Of a stretch of 5,420 nt of DNA, positions 1 through 5,365 are shown one piece after another. A program made the translations under genes and the position numbers. The stretch lies in the NCBI GenBank assembly GCA_937877675.1, contig CALEIS010000060.1:1-5420 (forward strand). Reading direction: 5' to 3'. This DNA is from an uncultured Clostridia bacterium. Its GTDB lineage: Bacteria; Bacillota; Clostridia; Oscillospirales; Acutalibacteraceae. The notes below the pieces were generated by a model. The model was not told where the DNA came from. It saw only the letters and a program-made list of their open reading frames with translations, and searched no databases. The stretch's first letter is position 1. The number at the start of each line of letters is the position of its first letter.

Positions 1-539
1 AACTTATAGTTTTCATCAAATACTCTTGGCACTGCAAGACGACCAAATCGCATATAAACTGGGCCTTCATGCTCTGCTGCTGCCATAACACAAAGTCTTG
101 CTTCAACATCATCAGCAGGATTGAGAATAACCATATTTGGAATTGTTCTCATAAGACCGATATCTTCACAACACTGATGGCTTGCACCATCTTCACCAAC
201 AGAGATACCTGCGTGAGTTGCACCGATTTTAACATTAAGGTTTGTATAGCTGATTGAGTTTCTAACCTGTTCAAAAGCACGACCTGCTGCGAACATTGCA
301 AATGATGATGCAAAAACTGTATATCCTGCACTTGCAAGACCTGCTGCAACACCCATCATATTACCTTCTGCGATACCACAGTCAATGAATTTTTCAGGGT
401 GTTCTTTTTTGAACATACCTGTTTTTGTTGCAGCAGCCAAGTCTGCATCAAGAACAAGGATTTTAGCGTCTGTATTACCTAATTCAACAAGTGCTTTACC
501 ATAAGCATCACGAGTTGCTGTTTTAATTACTTCGCTCAT
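1..539 (-). CDS. Transketolase, C-terminal subunit (partial, 3' end outside window)
   Basis: This is the pyrimidine-binding half of a split, thiamine diphosphate (TPP)-dependent transketolase, which moves two-carbon ketol units between sugar phosphates in the cytosolic non-oxidative pentose phosphate pathway. The visible 179 codons run from ATG at 539 to the window edge without a stop; the C-terminal domain (usual total about 310 residues) is missing. Key signs are CGIAEGNM at residues 54-61, whose Glu58 matches the Glu that activates the TPP aminopyrimidine ring, followed by GVAAGLASAGYTVFASSF, and ATHAGISVGEDGASHQ at 107-122, the family's THxxxxxGEDGxxHQ pattern. The start lies one base after the stop of the N-terminal subunit gene, and its GGAGGG ribosome site lies inside that gene, so the two are probably translated together. 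A relative acting on another sugar (such as split sulfo-sugar or apulose-phosphate transketolases) cannot be excluded from sequence alone. DXS is less likely because that enzyme is normally one chain. Confidence 0.95.
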   Translation of the reverse strand, partial: MSEVIKTATRDAYGKALVELGNTDAKILVLDADLAAATKTGMFKKEHPEKFIDCGIAEGNMMGVAAGLASAGYTVFASSFAMFAAGRAFEQVRNSISYTNLNVKIGATHAGISVGEDGASHQCCEDIGLMRTIPNMVILNPADDVEARLCVMAAAEHEGPVYMRFGRLAVPRVFDENYK

Positions 540-540
540 T

Positions 541-1386
541 TTATACACCCTCCAATTCATTAAGTTTTGCAGTAAGTTCTGCTACTGCCTGATTATAAAG
601 TTCTTCATTTGGAGCTGCACCATGCCAGTTAACCTGATTTTCCATGTAAGAAACGCCTTTACCCTTAACTGTTTTTGCTACGATTGCAGTTGGTCTGCCT
701 TTACAAGCCTTTGCAGCTTCAAATGCACTTTCAATTTCATCAAGATTATTACCATCGATTTCAATTGTATTGAAACCGAATGCTGTGAATTTTTCAGGGA
801 TTGGATATGGTGAGTTAACTTCTTCAATTGTACCGTCAATCTGAAGGTTGTTATTATCAACAACTACAACAAGGTTATCAAGTTTCTTTGCATTAGCAAA
901 CATTGCTGCTTCCCAAACCTGACCTTCTTCGATTTCACCGTCACCAAGGATTGTATAAACTCTGAAATCCTTGTTATCAAGCTTTGCTGCAAGAGCCATA
1001 CCAACTGCTGCAGAAATACCCTGACCAAGTGAGCCTGTACTCATATCTACACCTGGAACACATTTCATACTTGGGTGTCCCTGAAGATATGAATCTGCTT
1101 TACGGAGTGTTTTCATATCCTCTGTTGGGAAAAAGCCTTTAAGTGCAAGTGTTGCATAAAGAGCAGGTGCAGCATGTCCTTTTGAAAGAACAAATCTGTC
1201 ACGGTCTTCCCATTTTGGATTAGAAGCGTCAACCTTCATCTCTACATTGTAAAGATATGCCATAAGTTCAGCAATTGAAAGTGAGCCGCCTGGATGACCA
1301 GCTTTAGCATTGAAAATACCTTCTAACAAGAGAAGTCTTTCCTTTGTTGCAAAAATTTCAAGTTCCTTTTTCAAAGAAGCATTCAT
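541..1386 (-). CDS. Transketolase, N-terminal subunit
   Basis: This 281-residue protein is the diphosphate-binding half of a two-subunit transketolase; with the downstream subunit it would form the active site at their interface. Seen in the protein are GHPGGS at 30-35 (His31), SKGHAAPALYA at 68-78 (His71), TGSLGQG at 117-123, and the TPP/Mg motif from GDG at 148-150 to the Asn run at 178-180, separated by the usual spacing. WHG at 254-256 also fits the family. Length is normal for the N-terminal subunit found in Firmicutes, Thermotoga and archaea, so this is a natural split and not a frameshifted full-length gene. The ATG start is supported by GGGGGAG five bases upstream. The gap to the upstream HAD gene is 30 nt with no terminator hairpin. 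The substrate range (xylulose 5-phosphate, ribose 5-phosphate, fructose 6-phosphate and others) is known of the family and not demonstrated here. Confidence 0.96.
   Translation of the reverse strand: MNASLKKELEIFATKERLLLLEGIFNAKAGHPGGSLSIAELMAYLYNVEMKVDASNPKWEDRDRFVLSKGHAAPALYATLALKGFFPTEDMKTLRKADSYLQGHPSMKCVPGVDMSTGSLGQGISAAVGMALAAKLDNKDFRVYTILGDGEIEEGQVWEAAMFANAKKLDNLVVVVDNNNLQIDGTIEEVNSPYPIPEKFTAFGFNTIEIDGNNLDEIESAFEAAKACKGRPTAIVAKTVKGKGVSYMENQVNWHGAAPNEELYNQAVAELTAKLNELEGV
548..553 (-). promoter_or_regulatory. Ribosome binding site of transketolase C-terminal subunit
   Basis: On the minus strand this reads GGAGGG, eight bases before the ATG at 539. It lies inside the final Leu-Glu-Gly-Val codons of the N-terminal subunit gene, and its stop TAA (541-543) sits between this site and the next ATG. 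The arrangement favours coupled translation of the two subunits in similar amounts; the coupling is inferred. Confidence 0.85.
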
Positions 1387-1391
1387 TTTTA

Positions 1392-1398
1392 CTCCCCC
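1392..1398 (-). promoter_or_regulatory. Ribosome binding site of transketolase N-terminal subunit
   Basis: On the minus strand this reads GGGGGAG, five bases before the ATG at 1386. It fixes the start of the N-terminal subunit. The surrounding 30-nt gap is otherwise A/T-rich, with no convincing promoter or terminator, so the gene probably depends on read-through from upstream. Confidence 0.8.
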
Positions 1399-1416
1399 TA
1401 TTTTTTATTATTCATT

Positions 1417-2247
1417 TTATTCTTTGTAATCATTCATTATGTATTCAAGCAAGTCTGCAACTGCACCACCATTACAATGACACGCATGGAATTTTGCAAT
1501 TTCATGCATTGCTTTTGGTGCTTGTCCGCAACATGCAGGAAGTCCAACTGTCTTGAGCATATCGTAATCGTTGAAATAGTCACCGATTGCGGCTGTATGC
1601 TTTTGTTCAATATTATACATTTCTGCGATTTTCATAAGTGCAGAGCCTTTGTGAACACCCTCATTAAGCATTTCAAATGAAGAAATTGAACTTGACATAA
1701 AGTTTGCTCTTGTATCAGTTAAAGTATCAACATATTTTCTGATTCTCTTAATAAGTCCCGGCATACCAAGGAAAATAACCTTTCCCCAATTTTCTCTTGG
1801 AATTTCTTCAGGATGCTTACAGTTTTTATAATGCAATTTATCTGCTCTAACCATTACACGAGCAAAAATCTTAGAGTTAAGTGTATAAATCATTTTATCT
1901 GTTAAAATCTCAATTTCAACAGCAGGAAAACGCTTATAAATTTCAAAGACTAAATCCATCGCATAGTCATTGATTGCATCAAAGTGAAGCATCTTTTCCT
2001 GTGAATAGTCATATACACCAGCACCATTTAAAATTACAGCAGGTGTTCCTGCAATAGGTAATCTCTCATAATGTTTTCTCATAGATTGAACATTTCTACC
2101 TGATGCCAATGTGAAATGTCCATTACAATCATTAACAAAACGACAAATCGCCTCAAAATTGCGTTTTGGTAATTGTCTGAACTTATTATTTAATGTTCCG
2201 TCAATATCGGATACAACAAGCCAATTTGACAAGTCCTTTTTTTCCAA
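1417..2247 (-). CDS. Cof-type HAD-IIB family hydrolase (probable sugar phosphatase), TTG start
   Basis: This 276-residue cytosolic protein belongs to the HAD superfamily, Cof/subclass IIB, whose members remove phosphate from sugar phosphates, nucleotides or cofactors using an Asp nucleophile and Mg. Motif I is SDIDGTL at 13-19 (nucleophile Asp14, general acid Asp16). Motif II is TLASGR at 46-51. Motif III is NEGVHKGSAL with Lys200. Motif IV is GDYFND at 222-227. The cap domain would occupy roughly residues 80-185. The start is TTG at 2247, chosen because a near-perfect AAGGAGGTG site lies seven bases upstream and no in-frame ATG precedes motif I. The ribosome site overlaps the stop codon of the pseudouridine synthase gene, so translation may be coupled. 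An oddity is a Cys/His-rich stretch near the C-terminus (Cys239, Cys240, His254, Cys256, His257, Cys258). The substrate is unknown; the transketolase genes downstream make a sugar phosphate plausible, but that is inference. Confidence 0.92.
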   Translation of the reverse strand: MEKKDLSNWLVVSDIDGTLNNKFRQLPKRNFEAICRFVNDCNGHFTLASGRNVQSMRKHYERLPIAGTPAVILNGAGVYDYSQEKMLHFDAINDYAMDLVFEIYKRFPAVEIEILTDKMIYTLNSKIFARVMVRADKLHYKNCKHPEEIPRENWGKVIFLGMPGLIKRIRKYVDTLTDTRANFMSSSISSFEMLNEGVHKGSALMKIAEMYNIEQKHTAAIGDYFNDYDMLKTVGLPACCGQAPKAMHEIAKFHACHCNGGAVADLLEYIMNDYKE

Positions 2248-2252
2248 ATTCG

Positions 2253-2270
2253 AACACCTCCTTAGGTGTT
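2253..2270 (-). promoter_or_regulatory. Hairpin holding the rluD stop codon and the HAD gene ribosome binding site
   Basis: On the minus strand this reads AACACCTAAGGAGGTGTT, a perfect 7-bp inverted repeat (AACACCT/AGGTGTT) with an AAGG loop. The rluD stop codon TAA is at 2262-2264, at the stem-loop junction. The full Shine-Dalgarno AAGGAGGTG occupies the loop and the 3' arm. A ribosome ending rluD would melt the stem and free the site for the TTG start at 2247. It is not a terminator in this direction, since CGAATTTGG follows and not a T run. The structure is seen; the coupling role is inferred. Confidence 0.6.
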
Positions 2271-3179
2271 TTTAAGTCTTTTTATAAAATCCTTAAAATA
2301 ATCAGGTAAATCCGAAGTAAATTCAAGATACTCACCTGTTATTGGGTGGATAAATCCAATTTTGATTGCATGCAAACACTGTCCATTAAGGAAAGCACTC
2401 TTTTTATCGTTACCATATACACTATCCCCTGCAACAGGATGACCTAGATGTGCCATGTGAACACGAATCTGATGTGTTCTTCCTGTTTCAAGCTTTAATG
2501 CAACATGGGAATAGCCATCAAAATCTTCAACTACAGAGTAATGTGTAACAGCATTTTTTGAATTTTGATATGTTACACACATTTTTTTGCGGTCTTTGGG
2601 ATTTCTACCTATTGGAGCATTAACTGTCCCCTCATTATCCTTTAAATGACCTACAATGACAGCATTATACTCACGAGTGAAACTATGTTCTTTTATCTGC
2701 TCTGCAAGACCTATATGAGCCCTATCATTCTTTGCAACAATCAAAAGTCCACTTGTATCCTTGTCAATTCTATGAACAATACCAGGACGCAAAATTCCGT
2801 TTATACCTGACAAGGAATCCTTACAATGATAAAGCAAAGCATTCACAAGTGTGCCACTATAATTTCCCGGTGCTGGATGAACAACCATTCCTCTTGGCTT
2901 ATTGACAACAAGCAAGTCATTATCCTCGTAAACAATATCAAGTGGAATATTTTCAGGTTCTGCATCCAAGGGTTTAAGTTCACTTGGAAGAACTGTGACC
3001 TCATCATCCGTTTTTACTTTATATTTTTTGTTTACAGTATTTCCATTAGCAAGAACTTTACCATCTTCAATAAGTTTTTGTATGGAATTACGTGAGGACT
3101 CCTTTAAAAGAATTGATAAAAACTTATCTATTCTTTCCCCTTCATACTCCTGAGGAACATCAATCAAAATCTCATTCAT
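2262..3179 (-). CDS. rluD: RluA/RluD-family 23S rRNA pseudouridine synthase (YlyB-like)
   Basis: This enzyme isomerises specific uridines in large-subunit rRNA to pseudouridine. The 305-residue protein has an N-terminal S4 RNA-binding domain at about 14-64 (begins ERIDKFLS, includes LIEDGKVLANG), then the catalytic domain. Its motifs are YEDNDLLVVNKPRGMVVHP at 84-102, HRIDKDTSGLLIVAKN at 136-151 with catalytic Asp139, and ETGRTHQIRVHMAHLGHP at 231-248 followed by GDSVYG. Length and Asp position match RluD-type proteins. The ATG overlaps the lspA stop by one base (TAATG), with AAGGAAC about eight bases upstream. The order lspA then rluD-like gene is the same as lspA-ylyB in Bacillus subtilis. 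The family and activity are secure; the exact uridines modified are not, since RluA, RluC and RluD types are hard to separate by eye, so the symbol is approximate. Confidence 0.95.
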   Translation of the reverse strand: MNEILIDVPQEYEGERIDKFLSILLKESSRNSIQKLIEDGKVLANGNTVNKKYKVKTDDEVTVLPSELKPLDAEPENIPLDIVYEDNDLLVVNKPRGMVVHPAPGNYSGTLVNALLYHCKDSLSGINGILRPGIVHRIDKDTSGLLIVAKNDRAHIGLAEQIKEHSFTREYNAVIVGHLKDNEGTVNAPIGRNPKDRKKMCVTYQNSKNAVTHYSVVEDFDGYSHVALKLETGRTHQIRVHMAHLGHPVAGDSVYGNDKKSAFLNGQCLHAIKIGFIHPITGEYLEFTSDLPDYFKDFIKRLKNT

Positions 3180-3655
3180 TATTTCTGTTCCTTTTCTTTT
3201 CCTTCACGGTAAATTTCATAAAGCAACCAAATAACAAGAACAACCGAGCTACAAGTTACAAGAATGTCTGCAAAGTTAAATATTGCAAAATTTATAAACA
3301 ATGGCTCAATGTAATCCACAACATATCCACGGAATATTCTGTCAATTAAATTGCCTATTCCACCTGCAAGAATAAGTGATATACAAACATACTCAACATC
3401 TACTTTTCGTTTCTTTATAAAAAGATATAAAAATCCAATTAAAATTACAACAAAAGTAAATAGTGATAATATATCTGTATGTGCACTAAACGAACCAAAA
3501 GCAGCCCCAGTATTTTCGGCATAGTTCAACTGAACAATATCATCTATCAATGGGAGGCTGCCTATAGGTTTGAGATGTTCAAGTACAAGTAATTTTATGA
3601 TTTGGTCTATTGCTACAAACAGAGCAATAGAAATGAATGTAATTACTTGAAGCAT
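3179..3655 (-). CDS. lspA: Lipoprotein signal peptidase (signal peptidase II)
   Basis: LspA is an integral membrane aspartic protease that cuts the signal peptide from prolipoproteins just before the lipidated Cys; it is the target of globomycin. The 158-residue protein is of normal length and shows four hydrophobic segments, at about 3-24, 62-81, 88-105 and 131-149. Conserved motifs in order are DQIIK at 17-21, NYAENTGAAFG at 44-54, AGGIGNLIDRIFRGYVVDYI at 97-116 and FNFAD at 126-130. The catalytic pair is Asp114 (in VVDYI) and Asp130 (in NFAD), corresponding to Asp124 and Asp143 of E. coli. The C-terminus is short and charged (EGKEKEQK). The ATG start is backed by GAGG seven bases upstream. 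The gene lies 18 nt after divIVA and overlaps the next gene by one base, so it should be co-transcribed with both. Confidence 0.97.
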   Translation of the reverse strand: MLQVITFISIALFVAIDQIIKLLVLEHLKPIGSLPLIDDIVQLNYAENTGAAFGSFSAHTDILSLFTFVVILIGFLYLFIKKRKVDVEYVCISLILAGGIGNLIDRIFRGYVVDYIEPLFINFAIFNFADILVTCSSVVLVIWLLYEIYREGKEKEQK

Positions 3656-3662
3656 TAAAATA

Positions 3663-3666
3663 CCTC
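3663..3666 (-). promoter_or_regulatory. Ribosome binding site of lspA
   Basis: On the minus strand this reads GAGG, seven bases before the ATG at 3655, within the 18-nt gap after divIVA. It is weaker than the GGAGG sites of sepF and the transketolase genes. Confidence 0.65.
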
Positions 3667-3673
3667 GACTATT

Positions 3674-4825
3674 TTATTTCTTTTTGAAAAAACCTTTAAA
3701 TGACATAGGTTGTGAATCATCTGCTCCACTGTCAATATCTTCAATTACACCATAGTTTTCAAACGCTGTTTGTTCCTGTGGTGCAGGAGCAACATAATCA
3801 TTTTCATCTGCAAAGTCAATCTGACTTAAGTCAAGCTTAAATGATTTTTTCTTTTCTACTACAACAGTTTTTTCACTGTCGTCTTCAAAGTTTTTGAAAA
3901 TTTCATCTGAAATTGGTTCACTGTAAACTTCATCAAAAGCAGGAGTTTCTTCAACAGTTTCTACTTCATCAACAACAACGAAGTCAGCAACATCTTCAAC
4001 AACTGCAGGTTCTTCTTCAACTACTACAGCATCTTCAACAACTGTTTCTTCTACTACAGCTACTTCTTCAACAGCAGGAGTTTCATCTTCAACTAGAGCT
4101 TCCTCTTCTACTGTTTCTTCAACTTCTTCCATTACAACTTCTTCGTAAGCTACTTCAGGAACAAATTCTTCAACTGTTTCTTCTACTACTTCTTCAACAG
4201 TTTCTTCTGCCACTGTTTCTTCCTGCTTATCAAGTTGTTCATCAACAATTTCAGGAAGGTCATTGATAAGAGTGATATGTTCTCTGTACATAGCAATAAG
4301 CTTTGACTTGAATTCTGAAGCTTCCTTCTGAATCATTTCGTAAACAAGACTTTCGTGTGTAACCTTACGATTGATATTTCCAAGAATATCACTTGCTTCA
4401 CGATTAGCATCTTCAAGAATTTTTGCTGCCTCTGCCTTAGCATTTGCAATCATTTCTTCTGATTCATTCTTTGCATTTGTTTCAAGAGCCTGTGCGTCTG
4501 CGGCTGCATCTGCACGAAGTTTGTCAGTTACATCTTTAACAGAAGCTACTTCGTTTGCTGCTGTTTCTTTTGCTTCTGCAACGATTCTATCAGCAAGTTT
4601 CTGTGCATTAAAAAGAGCCATTTTAAGACTTTCTTCGTCTGCTCTGTACTCTTCAACCTTTTTTGCAAGAATACTGATTTTTCTAACTAAATCGCCATTT
4701 TCTTTATACATCTGTTCAAAAGAAGCGATAACCTCACTCATGAACATATCAACATCATCAGAACGGTATGAACCACGTCCTGTTGTTTGGAAAACTCTTT
4801 CTCTAATCTTATCAGGTGTAAGCAT
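3674..4825 (-). CDS. divIVA: DivIVA-family cell division/polarity protein with long acidic tail
   Basis: DivIVA proteins gather at negatively curved membrane (septum and poles) and recruit division, chromosome-positioning or cell-wall factors. This 383-residue version has the N-terminal membrane-binding and dimerising domain at 1-50 (MLTPDKIRERVF, then GSYRSDDVDMFMSEV), followed by a coiled coil to about residue 195 containing an Ala/Glu/Lys-rich stretch at about 80-150. Residues 201-310 form an acidic Val-Glu-Thr region without a single Lys, Arg or His. The last 75 residues contain KKKSFKLDLSQIDF and a basic end, FKGFFKKK. It is about twice the length of B. subtilis DivIVA (164 residues); the extra length is the tail. 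The loop that carries Phe17-Arg18 in B. subtilis reads TTGRGSYR here, with no Phe. The ATG has AAGGA five bases upstream. The 56-nt gap to sepF is the longest in the window and holds no convincing promoter. The N-terminal family assignment is firm; the tail's role is unknown. Confidence 0.92.
   Translation of the reverse strand: MLTPDKIRERVFQTTGRGSYRSDDVDMFMSEVIASFEQMYKENGDLVRKISILAKKVEEYRADEESLKMALFNAQKLADRIVAEAKETAANEVASVKDVTDKLRADAAADAQALETNAKNESEEMIANAKAEAAKILEDANREASDILGNINRKVTHESLVYEMIQKEASEFKSKLIAMYREHITLINDLPEIVDEQLDKQEETVAEETVEEVVEETVEEFVPEVAYEEVVMEEVEETVEEEALVEDETPAVEEVAVVEETVVEDAVVVEEEPAVVEDVADFVVVDEVETVEETPAFDEVYSEPISDEIFKNFEDDSEKTVVVEKKKSFKLDLSQIDFADENDYVAPAPQEQTAFENYGVIEDIDSGADDSQPMSFKGFFKKK
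3938..4225 (-). repeat. Imperfect low-complexity repeat coding the Val/Glu-rich tail of DivIVA
   Basis: The coding strand repeatedly uses units like GAAGAAACAGTT and GAAGAAGTAGTA, giving degenerate Glu-Glu-Thr-Val and Val-Glu-Glu units (residues 201-296). By count, this stretch has 35 Glu, 29 Val, 5 Asp and no basic residue. Units vary in length and codon choice, so this is old, diverged repetition with composition under selection, not a fresh tandem array. Such sequence can change length by replication slippage. Confidence 0.75.
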
Positions 4826-4881
4826 TTATATCCTTCCCATTCTGCCCAAGGCTATTTTTATTTTATTAAATATGAAAGCAA

Positions 4882-5349
4882 TTAGAAAAACATTCCATTG
4901 TTTTCGAGTTCGTCTAACAGGTCACCCATAACATCTACATTGTATGGTGTAATTATAAATGTGCTGTTTGCAACACGTTTAATCTGTCCGTTATTTGCAT
5001 AAGCAACACCAGTAAGGAAGTCTATAAGACGACGAGCAACTTCTTTACTTACTGATTCAAGATTTAAAACAACAGTTCTCTTTTCATTGAGGTTATCAGC
5101 AATACCACGAACTTCTTCAAACTTTTCTGGTTTTGAAAGAACAACTTGAAGCTGTGCTGTTGTATGAATATTTACAACTTTATTATCGTCCATGTTACGT
5201 GAAACTTTACGCTGTTGTTTAACGAATCTGTCGTCTGGTTCATCAAAAGTGTCAGAATTAATAAAAGCACCTGAATCAATATCATCATCAGGATAGTATC
5301 CGTCCTCATCTACATTAACAATATTTTTGATTTTGTCTAAAAAACTCAT
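4882..5349 (-). CDS. sepF: Cell division protein SepF
   Basis: SepF (YlmF) binds the C-terminal tail of FtsZ, polymerises into rings and tethers the Z-ring to the membrane. The 155-residue protein begins with a likely membrane-binding amphipathic helix, MSFLDKIKNIVN (1-12), followed by an acidic flexible linker at about 13-42, a short basic stretch (KQQRKVSR), and the SepF/DUF552 domain at about 58-148. Within that domain are VVLNLESVSKEVARRLIDFL (93-112), GVAYANNGQIKRV and FIITPYNVDV (131-140), which are typical conserved blocks. The ATG at 5349 was chosen because GGGAGG lies nine bases upstream and the protein then starts with the expected amphipathic helix. An in-frame TTG at 5385 would read through the ribosome site and overlap the upstream gene. 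The preceding YggS-type gene and following divIVA match the conserved ylmE-sepF-divIVA neighbourhood. The linker contains DIDSGA, which also occurs in the DivIVA tail. Confidence 0.95.
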   Translation of the reverse strand: MSFLDKIKNIVNVDEDGYYPDDDIDSGAFINSDTFDEPDDRFVKQQRKVSRNMDDNKVVNIHTTAQLQVVLSKPEKFEEVRGIADNLNEKRTVVLNLESVSKEVARRLIDFLTGVAYANNGQIKRVANSTFIITPYNVDVMGDLLDELENNGMFF

Positions 5350-5358
5350 TGTGAAAAT

Positions 5359-5364
5359 CCTCCC
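5359..5364 (-). promoter_or_regulatory. Ribosome binding site that decides the sepF start
   Basis: On the minus strand this reads GGGAGG, nine bases before the ATG at 5349 and immediately after the stop of the upstream gene (TAATGGGAGG). It supports the 155-residue SepF over the 167-residue form from TTG at 5385. Confidence 0.85.
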
Positions 5365-5365
5365 A

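Noticed and set aside
541..1386. Transketolase pair as a frameshifted single gene
   Set aside because: Each half has its own start and strong ribosome site, and separate N- and C-terminal subunits are a well-known natural form in Firmicutes and archaea.
2253..2270. Hairpin after rluD as an intrinsic terminator of the operon
   Set aside because: In the direction of transcription the stem is followed by CGAATTTGG, not a T run, and the HAD ribosome site lies inside it.
3938..4225. Repeats in divIVA as a possible CRISPR or mobile repeat array
   Set aside because: Units are short, of variable length, in frame and protein-coding, with no regular spacers.
3913..4266. 117-codon plus-strand open frame rich in Leu and Gln
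   Set aside because: It is the antisense shadow of the repetitive Val/Glu part of divIVA; the composition is what complementing GAA/GTA/ACA codons gives, and no ribosome site or family match is seen.
4371..4931. 186-codon plus-strand open frame rich in Ser, Ala and Phe
   Set aside because: It runs opposite the DivIVA coiled coil and into the end of sepF; its sequence is explained by complementary Ala/Glu/Lys codons, and both sense genes are well supported.
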